DNA of 64,000 nt from Prostheceraeus crozeri (lineage: Eukaryota; Platyhelminthes; Polycladida; Euryleptidae). Below are positions 44,157 through 56,647 of the stretch, piece by piece; position 1 is the first letter of the stretch, and every line of letters starts with the position of its first letter. The stretch spans positions 620,001-684,000 of the forward strand of contig CAJQUW010008924.1 of NCBI GenBank assembly GCA_907163375.1. The letters are read 5' to 3'. Below the pieces are notes generated by a model. The model worked only from the letters and a program-made list of their open reading frames with translations, was not told the DNA's origin and made no database searches. The position numbers and the translations under genes are program-made.

Positions 44157-44944
44157 AGCGCTAATGTATATGTTTTCTAATGCCAATTTTATTCTTGATG
44201 AACATCAATGTCGTAGAATTAACATCATTGTCGATAAGCTAAATCGTTGCACCGGTCATATAATCTGAGCATATTCTGTACAAACTCTGATAACTGTTGA
44301 CATAGCCCTGAAAATGCTAACTTCTAAATCTTCTAATTTGCATCAGAATTTACAATGCTGAAAGTTGAACTCAAAAAGTTACCTGTAGTCAATAGGAAAG
44401 CGTTCTTCGGCTCGTCATCGCATCAGAATGACTTTTACATGTTACAGTATGACGAAGCCGGAAATTTCCATTGTTCACATAATAAAGTCATTTTTAGTGT
44501 AAACACTGTTTTGCGTCGGCAGCACATTAAAACAGTGTACATGTCTTCACTAATTTGGACCCACCAATTCCAAGAAACATTTTTTGAGAATTGAAGCCTG
44601 AAACAACTTCAGGGCATTGCCCAAAGGTAAACAAGATATCGTGACTGTACTCGAACAGGAACTGTCTCTAAGAAAAGATCTAGAAAATGCGCGGTTACAC
44701 GTATGTTTTACGGCTAACTGCATATTTAAAAAATTATGCCCAATATTGACTGTTTCTGGGTTACATGTCATCCAGAATAACCGGCGATATAAACTTCGAA
44801 CAGTTCCTGATCATACTCTGGGGAAATTCTTTCGCATTCATCCAAAAATAATAAACTTCGATAAATTTTGCGAAGCATTTGATTTTTTTTATTTCCTCCG
44901 AAGCAAAAAATAAACTTCGGAGTTTTGCCAACCCTAGTCATGAG

Positions 44945-46259
44945 TGACAGCATTAGTGCGTTGCACACAGAGATAAATTGCTTTGTCTGCGTTTATCAGC
45001 GACAGACGAATCCATCTCTGTGGTGTTGCATGTCAACTGTGTGAGGTGATAGAAATATGAATTCATAGAAAGTAATTTAGGTTTCTGAATGTATATAAGT
45101 TAAAGCTGTGTGATTGCTTTTGCTTCACTAAATTCTGTGTTTGCGTGTTCGTGAGATTATTAGTGAAATCTACTTGGAAGCACCATTTCCATTACTACCA
45201 TTACTCTTCCGACTTAAATGCTTATAGTATGCGCTATAGTGGAGCAGCGATTATTTATGACCCCCTGTTCTCACGGCGCCAGGTCATAAATGTACGCACC
45301 GGACCGTCTTTCTCAAAGACAGTGGTGGAATATTATGTACATAGTTTTTTTGTCCTGCCGATGCAGATTACACTGTTACTATAGCACGTGCTAGGCAAAC
45401 ACATCTGTCATTGCAATCATATTTCGTTAAGCGCATACCAATTTCACAACTTTGATTATTAGAATTACTTAGACAGACAGTCAAAACGTGCATTCCTGTA
45501 CGTTTGCCGCATTCATTTATTAAATATAAAAGTATTTCAATATTTTTAAATTGCTTTTATCACTTGTAAAGCAATTTCAGAATCAACATATTCTTAGTGT
45601 AATTCCGATTCTTTTGGACCTTGCTTTTCTTAATAGTACAATTACTATAGATTCCAGAAGACGCTTGACTTCGAATGCCATGTTAGATGTTTCCACTTAT
45701 CGTATCCACAGTATTCTATAGATGTTTATGCCCTATCCACATTGGTCTCTGAAGCACATCAAGATTCCGAGAATGGAATGCTAACTATATTAAATTAAAA
45801 CACGACACGGAAAAAATTCGAAGAATCCAGGAAACGGAAGATGCCAAAGTTAAACAACTATCCTAGTGGATAATCGTGTAAATAATTAGGTACCTTAAAG
45901 TCAAGAGAGAAACGAAATACATTTATAGGCTAGCCGACCCAACTTTTGGAAGGAATGGAAATAAATCAAAACCTACTTTTATAATCAATTTTATTATACA
46001 ATCAAAGAGCTAAAATGAATGTTTGTCATGGAAATGACGAGAAGCTGACCGAAAATTGCAAATGGTGAAAATCAAGAAAGCTAATTAACCAAAATAAGAT
46101 CGCTATGTACAGAGTTATGTGTTTATTTTTTTGCAACAATATGTAATTGCTAAAATTAAGAACTAACTCGTGGAACGAAGGCATGTGCCCACGATAAACA
46201 CTTACATGTGTATGAAATACCTATCGGATCGAATGTTTACTGTCTGTAAAAATTTCAAG
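44945..46259. other. AT-rich interval with dispersed repeat fragments
   Basis: No gene. About 45250-45410 is a near copy of 54870-55010 (shared GGCGCCAGGTCATAAATG and GTCCTGCCGATGCAGATT, with an 8-base difference in the middle). About 45420-45500 is an inverted copy of 24565-24640. These look like fragments of one larger dispersed repeat whose ends I cannot place. Confidence 0.5.
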
Positions 46260-46293
46260 AATGTAACGACCGGGATATCCCGGTCGTTACATT
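46260..46293. repeat. Perfect 34-bp palindrome
   Basis: AATGTAACGACCGGGAT is followed directly by its exact inverse, 17 bp plus 17 bp with no loop. The same half recurs in one orientation near 47853 and 47866 (two units in tandem, partly altered), near 48060, and at 48222-48238. It is probably the fused or mirrored end of the transposon that follows. Confidence 0.9.
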
Positions 46294-48238
46294 ACCTCTG
46301 TAACAAACGGGATAGTGTGCATCCCATCGTGTATCTGTCTGTTTGGTTTGGAAATGTCAAAGCACTCGTATGTAAGTCAAGCATGAATTCATGTTAAATG
46401 TCCTGATAATTTCCATTATTGATTTTGGTTTGTGCTATGCATTGGCTCCTGTCACCGGGTTTGATGCATGCGACCAACGATGAATTGAAAAGCATGCTCT
46501 GTGTGTTTGTGTAACTGACGCCTGTCGAAGTCTTAAATGTGAATCTTGCAAAGATGGTAGGGTGTTCAGGTTTATAGGTCCGGTGAGAGATTCCAGTACC
46601 ATCAATTACGTGTGGTGGAGCAGATCTGAGGAAGGTCGGATGGAACAGACAAGAATTCATCAAGATGCTGATGATGCTCAGGAAAGGCTGATTGAGATGC
46701 TTCCTATCTTCCAAGAGCACCACACTGTCAAACGATATCAAGCTGAAGAGTTTCGCCGACAGAAAGAGTCTCTCTCAGAGGACCCTATTGTTATTCACTT
46801 TGACTTTAGTTAGAAGTTTGCTTGTGGACAGCAAGATGCCATTCAAAGCGCATATTGGGCGCAGTCGACAGTGACAATCTCCATCGTTGCTGTCTACAGG
46901 CGTGATCATGATCCACAAATGATCGCTCTAGTATCCGATGATCCGGATCAGACAAGAGCAACTATTCCAGTCTATATTTCATTCATCATGGACGAGTTCA
47001 TCAACGTACTGTTTATGGAGCGACGGACCGCCGTCGCAATTCAAGAACCGATTTATGGTTCTTTTTTTGAAAAATTTGAAGGATCGCTATTACCTAGACG
47101 GCACTTCATGGAATTTTTTCGCCACGTCGTATGGTAAGGGCGCCATCAACGGAGTAGGCGGTGCACTAAAGCGCCATGTCTTCAACAAGATATGGTCACG
47201 TAAGTCGATAGTACATAATGCAAAAGAATTTGCCGATTCCTGCGTCGACTTACACAAAATTCGATGCATTCATGTGAGCTCTGACTTTCTTTAAGAACGC
47301 ATAACTAACTTGGTACTTGATGACGCACCAGATCAATCTGCAATCAAAAAATCTCATTGCTGGCAAATTTCAGATTCTGATGCAGTGTTGTCTTCTTTGT
47401 CGCACGATATACCGTGCGTTTACCACGTTTACCAATTCGCATTCGATATAATGTCGGTGATTGGGTGGTTGTCAGTTATGACGACATTGAGTATCCCGGA
47501 CAAATAACAATCGTTATAGAAGACGACTATAAAGTGAATATTATGCACCGACAACGGGGATTGTTCATGTGGCAAAAAAACCTAGAGATCACATTTTCTA
47601 CCATGCTAAGGATATTTCAAGAAAACTTTCAGCGCCTAAAAATGTTGAACAATCACTCCTTCCATTTTTGAACTTTTATCAATGTCATTGACCGTTGTGT
47701 CTGAGTTTTACTCTCCGTTGAACTATATTAGAAGCGTTGATGTTCATTTTCCAGCAATACATTCATATGAACATAATGCGTTCTTACATATTATGAATTG
47801 AAGGGAAATAGGGACATTGAAGCATTTACATTTTACAACACAGTTCATTTTTCGTAACGACCGGGATGTAACGACCAGGATGTTGTAATTTCAAAAGTTT
47901 CAAAATAACTACTTTCCGGAAACGTAACAAAACTTGTGTCAAACACAATGTGTTTTTTCAGGAACACTACATAAAAATATTACGATGTGACATTCAGAAT
48001 TTAGGCATTAATCAAAGGTTACCAAATAAAAGAAAAATAGGCCTAGTCAAATTTCTGGCTGTAACGACCAGGATGGCATCTACAAATGTTTCATCCTAAC
48101 AACAAGAATAGGCGGTGCCCGAAAATTCTTGGTATGATAGCCTACCATGAGCTATTAATGTACAAGAAGTTTCGGCTTCTTGAGTAATGTAGTTTCGTTT
48201 TGCCAGTTCGAAAACAATCGAAATGTAACGACCGGGAT
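46277..48238. mobile_element. DDE transposon of unassigned superfamily, decayed
   Basis: Starts ATCCCGGTCGTTACATT and ends AATGTAACGACCGGGAT, perfect 17-bp inverses 1962 bp apart. Between them lies a broken transposase-like gene on plus. Further copies of TGTAACGACCGGGAT or TGTAACGACCAGGAT near the right end look like subterminal binding sites. No clear target duplication could be assigned. I do not recognise the superfamily from the ends. Confidence 0.65.
46560..47671 (+). pseudogene. Transposase-like remnant with SDGPPSQFKN and YGKGAINGVGG blocks
   Basis: Pieces in several plus frames: an N-terminal part (46562-46813); a central part (46871-47137 and 46938-47294) with LWSDGPPSQFKNRF, then SWNFFATSYGKGAINGVGG and LKRHVFNKIWSRKSI; and a C-terminal part (47414-47671) with NVGDWVVVSYDDIEYPGQI. 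Proteins with an SDGPSSQ(Y/F)KN...HGKGxxDGVGG signature are common, uncharacterised transposon-borne proteins of cnidarians, arthropods and molluscs. The Asp of SDGP is plausibly catalytic. Several frameshifts break this copy. Naming a superfamily would be a guess. Confidence 0.6.
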
Positions 48239-48756
48239 TATATGGAATCGACCATATTGTGTAGATAGAATTTCTAAAATCATTGACATCAATACTTGTC
48301 TTTCAAAACCATTTTTTAACTTGGACAAGACGAATTGTCGCATAGAGCATATCCGAATTGAAATGAATATCAAGTATCGCTTGCCATACAACTTTGAATG
48401 ATACAACTCTTTAGAGCAATAGTTTAAATATCATATGAGCTATACTGAATATGAATTTGGATAAGGTGTAGAAAAATACATAAAAGCAACGAAAAGACTA
48501 CATTTTTTATATCAGCGTCAAAAATATTAATGTTTATACAAAGTAACTATCTAAACACAATTCTGTGATATCTGAATTACTGTATTTGTCTACATGAGCA
48601 TTCAGATATTATTCCATCCTTAATTCAACTAAATCCATTGGTTTAATGCCATAAAAGTACAGTTCATGTCGTCACAATGTTCATAAAGCAAATTTCACAA
48701 TAAAAAGTAAGTCTGTGCAAACTTTGTGTCGTCGACTGTACCCATGATGGAAGGTA
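48239..48756. other. Intergenic, nothing recognised
   Basis: AT-rich DNA between the DDE transposon and the start of the right arm. Short frames here show no domain. Confidence 0.5.
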
Positions 48757-49030
48757 TTTGGCGAGGCGAAAAACAACCAAACTTATAAATGAGGTACCTA
48801 CTCCTCGAGAAGGACTTGATGCAAGAATTAACGATCTGAAGGATGCAGAAATCTGAAGGATTTATCAAATCACAGCAGATGTAACCACCATGAGACAAGT
48901 TTCGACCTGTTGGTCCTCATTTTGTTATAGGTCGGTTCGAGCCAGCGACGGTGTAGCCACTTAATGCCGCATCCGATATTGAAGCGGACCATCTTAACAC
49001 GTCAACATATTCAGTGCGTGAACTTTCTAA

Positions 49031-51091
49031 AGGCTGAATTACAGTTCCTGCGTTTTTCATCTCACTATCTTGCGGTAGAGAAACGCAGGTTTGAAACGCA
49101 AGAAGCTGCGGCGAAACGCAGGTCCATGCGGAAGCGCAGACATTGATGATATCTGAGACGGTCTGAATTTGTGCCGCACGATGGAAACGCAGGCTGAGGT
49201 GCTGTCTACTTTTCCACAAGCCGCAGGATGGAGATTGGATGTTTGGCAGTGTCGACATCTCAGGTAATATCATCGATTACGATTAGGGAAACTGGCATGA
49301 ATCGTTGCTATTGTAGCCAATTGATAGATAATCAATTGCATTTTGTAAACTAACGCCGATTGTGAGGTGATGGAAGGAACTAACAGCTGCAAACATCCCG
49401 TAATGATCGAAAGTTTTATTGATGAGGAGAGGCTCATTAAAAGATGGTACGAAATTATTCTGATCTCTGGACCATATCATCAACAAAACAACTCCTGGTC
49501 TGAGATTGCTAAACAAATGAGGCGACAAGTAATAATGCAAAGATATGTAGCGATATCTCCGTGACATCCATCGGAAGAAGAAACTAGAATTATCCACACG
49601 GCACGGTAATCCTGGCGGAAATCCAAAACCAAAGTGGAAATACTTTGAGTCCATGAGCTTTTTAGATGACTTCGTTAGAGAAAGAACAACAGTAGAAATT
49701 TTGATGAAGAAATTGAAACAAAATGTTTCATAAATTGTTCACGCGTAGAAGCGATTGAATCAGTTTAGTTGTTACTTTCTTCAAAATGTTTCATAAATTG
49801 TTCACGCGTAGAAGAGATTGAATCAGTTTAGTTGTTACTTTCTTGATGAACAATGTTTCGAAAACAATTTTCCTCTTCAAATCGCCAGTCATCCGGTAGA
49901 CTATTGCCTTCATGATCATCGTGGTCAACGCTGCATGGAGGCATGTACATTGTATTTCGGGCATTGCTACCATCAGAGTCCATTTTTCGAAGGAAATTGT
50001 ACAAAACAACAGCTGCTTTAGTAACCAGAATAGCATTCGACGGGAGAGCTTCCATGGACCTGCGAAACACTCGCCATGTAGAGGACAATAATCCCGAAGG
50101 CGTTTTCAATGACACGTCTTGCACGGCTCAATTGATATTGAATGCTTTCTGTTCATACGTCAGATTTGTGCTTCTTGAGTGCGGTTTCATAATATTCTCC
50201 TTCAATGGAGATACAAATGGTGAAGTGATACTTGTCCCAGGCAAATTGTTACCTGATCTAGGAATTTGTAATTGATTCAGTTCGATGTCTCTTCCAAACG
50301 TCGATCTACTCAAAACTCCGCCATCACTTTCTCTCCCGAACGCTCCATGTCAACTATCTTTAAACAATAGTCTGCGTCAACGGATGCTAGCAAAACAATT
50401 GATGCAACATGTTTATAATTGAAATACTCACTGCCACTGTTTCGTGGGGCCTTTAGAGATATATGCTATCCGGCAATCGAGCCGACAAAATTTGGGAAGC
50501 TCCACAAGGTCTCGAAATTTCTGGCATTATTCATTCAGAGGTCACTAGGCCTGCTAGTTTCAGGTAGGAACTGTTGACGGAGAAGTTTCCAAATTAGTTC
50601 ACAGGTTTTGTAGACAATCAGGCTCAATGTAGTGGCACCGCAACGAAAACTTATGGTAATAGTCTGAAATGAGTCGCCCGTGGATAAGTATCTCAAGGTA
50701 ATGGCCGATAGGAAACAAATGATTTCATTGATGAGTTATATGGGGACCAACGACGTGGAACAACTGATCAACACTTTTACGGCTCATGCGGAAATATTTT
50801 AAATGAGTCTCCTTGTCATACAGTCTGATCGCCTCCACTAGACGTCCTTCACAATTTTCCTTTCTCGATCGATTTATAGGTCTTACACTCCACCGTCGCC
50901 TACGATTTTTGAGCAAGTGAATTATCGAAATCAAGGGCACCATATCGTTGACGACTTCTTCGGAAGACTCCTGCATCATGAAGTGATATCTCATGGCAAG
51001 CGTCAACTCTAAATATGAAATTGAAACCCGCACGATCTTGCGTTTAAGTTTACCTCTCTTGAGGTAAAACTCAAAGACTATAATCCAGCCT
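49031..51091 (-). mobile_element. PIF/Harbinger transposon, right-arm copy
   Basis: Inverted twin of 31128-33252, flanked by TAA on both sides (the inverse of TTA). It starts AGGCTGAATT and ends AATCCAGCCT. About 80 bases near the transposase start (around 51055-51062) are missing relative to the left copy. The transposase relic is on minus (51033-49828) and the MADF relic on plus (49367-49715). Both are broken. Confidence 0.8.
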
Positions 51092-51499
51092 TAATGGTGG
51101 TAATTGTATCTATTTGATCTAACTGGGTCATCTTCCTACTGCAAACAACAATTGAAATGTTAAAATCACCAATTTTATTCAACCGACGTACGTATTTTGA
51201 TTGAACATTTAATTGATATTGATATCATTTTGTAAATTTTGTCTCGTTTATGTCTAGATTTTTATTTGCAAAATACATGTATGCGCCTATTATATTCTAT
51301 TCTATTCTGCCGATCAATTTTTGAAATTTTTCACATTTAGTTGCTTAATTTTAATTAACAAGTGCTGGATATGCATCTTCTAGTGATTGTTTTTACTATT
51401 CCAAATTGGCTTAATGTACAAAGATATTGATTATGAGTGCAACAGCGATTGATCAGCTTGATTTGTCCATAGAATAGAACTAAAATATGCGTATGTAGG

Positions 51500-51714
51500 C
51501 ACCATGTCGTTGACGACTTCTTCGGAAGACTCCTGCATCATGAAGTGATATCTCATGGCGAGCGTCAACTCTAAATATGAAATTGAAACCCGCACGATCT
51601 TGCGTTTAAGTTTACCGCAGTTGCGAGGCAGAAACTGTGCCAACTTGCGGTGAATGCTTCAAGCCTGCGTTTTCTCTCAAACCTGCGGAAAAAACTCAAA
51701 GACTGTAATCCAGC
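51500..51714 (-). mobile_element. Solo 5' end of the Harbinger element
   Basis: A second, partial copy of the Harbinger left end, with the first coding block (MAQFLPRNCGKLKRK to SEEVVNDMVP), lies just outside the right-arm copy. It retains the 80 bases missing from the full copy. About 51340-51490 repeats the flank at 30700-30870, so this came from a local duplication of flank plus transposon end. Confidence 0.65.
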
Positions 51715-52660
51715 CACATATGTCACATTTAATTTTTAAAAAATTTTCGCATTTAATTGCTTGATTTTAATTAACAAGTGCTGGCTATGCATCTTCTAGT
51801 GATTGTTTCTACGATTCCAAATCGGCTGAATGTACAATGATATTGATTATGACTGCAACAGCGATTGATCAGCTTGATTTGTCCATAGAATAGAACTAAA
51901 ATATGCGTTTGCGAAATGAGGAAGACTCTCATCTCATCTAAAATTAACCATGTGGTCCTGGGAGATGATGTTCTGTATCTCCAATTGACCTCAAATGTGA
52001 TTATAAAGAGGAATAAAGACTTGTTGATGCCCAAAGAATTCAAGTAATTATTAAAAAGACACAAAAATGACTACTTAAATGTGCCATTATTATTTGAAAT
52101 TTTAATAAGTTGTATTTACAAAGCATATGAATTTCCAAATCACGCACTCATTTTGAAAAGTGAGCCAATCAGTTGAATGCTATCACACAAAGATTCAGAT
52201 CTTCAAGAAAAGTACTGTTCAAAATGGATAATAAATTTAACCTTCCAACAGTATGCAAAATTTTAATACATTTAATTTTCAAGACACGCATCTTTCAGTG
52301 GCTACTGAAAATAAGTCGAAAGCATGTTGATTATGCATGTATGTACTTTGCAAGGGCAATTGTTTTGGTTGTAGCATGTGATGTAGACCGATAAATGCTC
52401 TGTTTTTGTGCGTGAGTCACTTCTGTCAAAGGAAGTATTGCTGACTTTTCCAAATATAAAACAAAAGCCGCCAACGGATTCGGGTGACGTCGGTGGATTG
52501 TTGATTTAGGTGATGTCCACAAAAGGTCGCCTCTTCTTCAACACTTTATGGGCCGCAATATAAGTAGACAAAGCCGAAATTTGTAGAAGCCCTACATTTG
52601 TCGATTGAAGGCGTTCCGCTCCATTTGTCTACTGGGGCAGCTCTGCAGGTTGTTCAATCC

Positions 52661-53299
52661 CTCTCGAAAATTCCTCATGATTTTTCATGAGATTTTTTTT
52701 CATTTATGTCTCATGAGATTTCATGCGGATTTGGAACGTTTTCGCATGAAATATCTCATCAAATTTCATGAGTTTCTCATAAAAATCTGATAAGTAAATT
52801 AACAGTTGCTCCTTCATTTTCTGAATATATTAATGTCTGTCATTTAGTTGTTGAGGCATTCTTAGCCTCGCCAATTTGCCCTGAAGTGTTCCTACGCCAT
52901 GTCCATTAAATTATTTCAGTATTCGCAATAGTTTGTTATTAATGTGATTGTAATTTGAATTCGAAGGTGATTGTATTATATCTCTATTTTCAGCGTCTTG
53001 CATTCAACATCTAATTGCAAAGTCAAATTATATATGCATCATTTCGGGAAGGTTGTTGCAGATCGCCATAATATATTCTATATCGTTACTTTTTATCCTT
53101 TATAGGCTAAACTTGGAGATTCTTATCGATTGAATAAGATTTCTTATGACTCTTTCCTTTCGTGGCTAGCATGCATGCCGTACTACTTGTAAACTTATTT
53201 TCGCAAAACCCTCATTATATTCTCATCAAAGCATTATGAGAACATCATGAGACTCACATAACCTCATGAGTTCTCATGAAAACTTTTCGTGAGGAATTC
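52661..53299. mobile_element. CATGAG-rich insertion, MITE-like
   Basis: Absent from the left arm, where the sequence is continuous (CGGATTGAACAACC near 29980). It begins CTCTCGAAAATTCCTCATGA and ends TTTTCGTGAGGAATTC; read inward both ends give GAA(AA)TTCCTCA(T/C)GA. The words CATGAG and CTCATGA recur many times near both ends. No coding sequence. A target duplication of more than two bases is not evident. Confidence 0.6.
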
Positions 53300-53382
53300 G
53301 TTGCATTTGTCAGCTTGAAACCGTAACTGTCAGTACTTGTTACAAAATTACATCGTTGCTAAGTAGTTCCACACTGTAGTCT

Positions 53383-54993
53383 ACCAGACCTCCGTAATCC
53401 GAGGGTTCAATGCTCTCTAATGATTCACCATTATGCTTAGACGTTCATGTCATTTTTCATACCTCCAGCATCTCCTATAATTCTTTGCACATCGCTAATC
53501 AGATGTGAAGAGGCGACCATGTACTCTTTAGTTTGCTATGATAAAAGGGTGTCATTTTTCTATTCTACGACTGTCAGCCCTGAAGTGAGTAGGCATCCGC
53601 TTCTTTTGTGAGAAGCGCTGCCAGCCAGCTTCGTCAAGCCATCCCAGATTGGGCCGGGATGCCAACCATCTCCCTCCCCCTCGTAGGATGAATCGATTCA
53701 CCACTAAATTTTCGAGGAATTGTTGGAAACAAATCCCCCACAACTTAAGGCCTATGGATAGCGGCGCATATGTACAAGGATTGAATGAAATTCTAGGATG
53801 GCAAAAAGCATTTCCTCATGAGCATCTGTAAATGGAGTGGGATAAACTCCTGCCACCTGGCATCGGCACCTAGGCATATATTTTTCATAGGTCCACCGCT
53901 CCCCCTTGAAAATCCTGCTTACGTCCCTGAATATGGAGTATGGAAATTCACTCAGACTCTGAAAATGATTGTATACAGTCATGTTTTTCTGTTTTTGTTG
54001 CCAGTCATACGCAAGCTAAATCTTTGTAAGCTACACATTTGTTATTATTTCATAGACAGTCAAATGCACAGAACACGAGGAGTTACAACGCACCACCTCT
54101 TGTTCTGAACTGAACCAATGAACTGATTTCGTTTGACGATTTTTACGATGTCAAATAGTACGTTATGGTGTGAGAAAATTCTACTCTTTGTATAGAAGAC
54201 TAGATGTAGAAGTAGATCAGGAAGTCTTTGCATGTCACGTCTTCGGCACCTCACAGCGTGGCCATTTAGGGCTCCCTGAGAATTCGATTTAGTCATAGTA
54301 TTACATGTATATGTATTTATCACACTCTGCCAGTGTTATACCATAGCTAATGGAGTACATTCTGATCGTTTATTGTATATTGGCTTGTCGAATAAACGCA
54401 AAGTACATTTGCTTTTATTTTTCCTCATAAAGAAATAATTGATAAAAGTCGAATGGTATGCATATCAATTTTATTCATATATTCAACCTTAGGCCTGTCA
54501 GGTCAGATAGTAAAACAATCAACAGCAACACGTTAAGTCAAATCCTTCAAGTTTAGTCAACAAGAAGTTATTTAGATTGTTTATTTTATAACCTCTATAA
54601 AATTCCAGAATCATCTGTTGATGATAAATTCACCTTGATGTTAGCATTTTTCCTATTTTTTCTTCCTTTTCAGTCGAACAACCACAAGGACCATACAATG
54701 CAATTGACATGCTTTGTCAACATAATCTTCATCTGCGGTCGATAGTCTTCCCGCTTTCTTTTCAGTAACTTCTTGAGGAATTCCGTATTTTCTTATTTGA
54801 TCAACTGATCAATTAAGGACCATTTCTGTCTGTCAAGCAGCCATCCGTTGAAGATACTTATTATTTATGACCTTCTGTTCTAACGGCGCCAGGTCATAAA
54901 TGTACGCACCTTTCTCAAAGACAGTGGTGGAATATTATGTACATAGTTTTTTTGTCCTGCCGATGCAGATTTCACTGTTACTATAGCACGTGC
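53383..54993. other. Right-arm block missing from the left arm
   Basis: In the left arm TAGACTACAGTGTGG is continuous near 29910; here 1.6 kb separates the same words. Its right end matches 45250-45410 and that match runs on past the border into GCAAACA(T/C)ATCTGTCATTGC. A deletion in the left arm is therefore as likely as an insertion here. No protein is recognised; the frames at 53818-54108 and 54060-54323 show no domain. Confidence 0.5.
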
Positions 54994-55031
54994 TAAGCAA
55001 ACATATCTATCTGTCATTGCAATTATGTAAT

Positions 55032-55158
55032 GGATAAACGTGGATTTTTTAGATTTGCTGAAATAACGAGGACAATTATCTAGTTAACTGCCCAAAGGGC
55101 AGTTCACTCTAATGATTGACCGAGGTATCGTCAAATCTTAATAAAGCCACATTTATCC
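55032..55158. repeat. Foldback MITE-like element, right-arm copy
   Basis: Inverted partner of 29737-29863 with the same GGATAAACGTGG and CCACATTTATCC ends and the central AACTGCC...GGCAGTT hairpin. The related sequence at 45420 lacks it, so the element is a true insertion in the ancestor of the arms. Confidence 0.7.
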
Positions 55159-56286
55159 GTTTTAAACTATGCCAGATTATCTCTATGCTCACAGGGCAGG
55201 TTAGCAGGGCCGGTTAACACATAGAAGTCGGATAGATTTGAATTTCTAATTTTATTGTATTTCCTTTTATGCTAGATGAATGACAACCAAGGCTTGTTTG
55301 ACTTCCTGTTCGATGAAGCAATTTTGAAGAGTAATTTAGTGATTTATTTGCGGCTTCAGCATCAACCGGTGCACAATACCACAGCCTTATCTATTCGCGT
55401 CAAAGCGGTCGCCGGCAACCGTGGCATGAATTATTGAAATGAGAAGTGAGACCTAAGATCAATCTCTACTTATTTAACATGTGCTACGCATCTGACTTAA
55501 GTTATACAATAACCTAAAATTTCCTAACTTTAATACCTGCTGCAGTTTTTATTGTATGAAATTGATTTAAATTTATTGTGCATCAGCTGTAGAATGATTT
55601 AGTCCTTTTGCATTTTAGGTAGAAGCACTTCTGTAAGATGTTAGCTATAATTCATTTGACATTGCTTATATGGGTGTATGATTTTTGTGAGTACATACAT
55701 CTGAATTATTGTACTTCAACTGGCAATGTTTGGATCAAGTTAGTTATATATCTGTATTTTCCTATTCTGCACAAAAGTCTATTAAGAATTAACATTTTGA
55801 TATACATGTATATTCTCGAGATATTTATGCAAAATCAGTAGGCCTACAGTGAATTCAATTCGTAGTACATGTACGGTAATGTCAGATACACGCTTGTAGG
55901 CCGGTATAATACCCGGAATATAATAAGTAAGTAAAGCGCAGTGAACTATTATTCACTGGTCACTGTCTTCCTATCTTGTGCGCATCTCCTTAGATATAGC
56001 GTGAACCAGGTCTATATTTAGTTTTTATTGGATCAAAAATTTAAATAGAGGAATTTTGATCATTTTGATCATTAAGGTATCAATCAGTAATTATGTTCGT
56101 TATTCATTATAACATAGCTTTATGATTGCCTTATTATCAGTTAGGTTTTTGATTTCATTGATATGAATAACCATAAGTAGCAATTTTTCTTTATTTCAGG
56201 CAATAAGCAATTATCCAAAAAAATCGCAGGTCACCGACCTAGGTGCGTAGACGCATTGCGACTCCTCCTCATCTTCTAAATTGCCG
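55159..56286. repeat. Right-arm non-coding repeat
   Basis: Inverted partner of about 28691-29736, with scattered differences. No gene. The inner half (55440-55620) contains about 100 bases not seen in the left arm. Confidence 0.6.
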
Positions 56287-56647
56287 TTATGGCCTCTTCG
56301 CGACAAACATGGTAGCAAGCATTTCGCCGTTCAGAGCTACCGCTTTCTGTTCAGATTTGAATATAAACCCGAAAATGCTGACCACTTAAAACCGCCTGAT
56401 GACACAACATTGAACTTTGAATTCTGAATTTGTGAATTTTTAAGCTAATTACCGTCCATGTTTGTATTACTCACCTGCAACCATGTAAGTGGACAACAGC
56501 TTCTATGGTATTGTTGATTTCTATGCCATATAATTTTGTTATTATAAATTGTGATAGTTTCCTGTCCAGAAGATATCTAGGAGTCCATGGTGACAAAAAA
56601 CTATAAAAAATCATGAAAAGAAAAAAGTAAAGCGAAAAAGAAAGCCG
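56287..56647 (-). repeat. 3' tail of the LINE-like element, right-arm copy
   Basis: At the diagnostic positions (AGCTTAAAAATTC, GCGGTTTTAAGTGG, CTGAACGGCG) it is of copy A type (10297-10486). Yet its outer flank AACGGCAA is that of copy B (28690). It is a hybrid junction. Confidence 0.7.

Larger units (their letters stand above)
38500..44936. mobile_element. hAT-like DNA transposon, host of a nested P element
   Basis: Ends TAGGGTTGGCA (38500) and TGCCAACCCTA (44936) are perfect inverses for 11 bp, and the CGAAGTTTAT word repeats inside both ends. The 8-bp GTCATGAG duplicates immediately outside (38492-38499 and 44937-44944). A TAGGG start and an 8-bp duplication fit the hAT superfamily. Removing the nested P element leaves about 2.4 kb with no recognisable hAT transposase, so it is probably non-autonomous or too decayed to read. 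Confidence 0.75.
48757..56490. repeat. Right arm of the large inverted duplication, inner part
   Basis: Inverted partner of 28500-33520. Identity is very high where I compared coding relics: a 61-residue frame (50128-50313) is identical to its partner, and a 123-residue frame differs at one residue. The arm is longer than the left because of insertions at 52661-53299 and 53383-54993 and a local duplication near 51100-51720. It joins directly to the partner of 9540-10486 at about 56287. Confidence 0.85.

Noticed and set aside
38500-44936. Reading the whole 6.4 kb as a single P or hAT element
   Set aside because: Two separate sets of inverted ends, each with its own perfect 8-bp duplication, show two nested elements.
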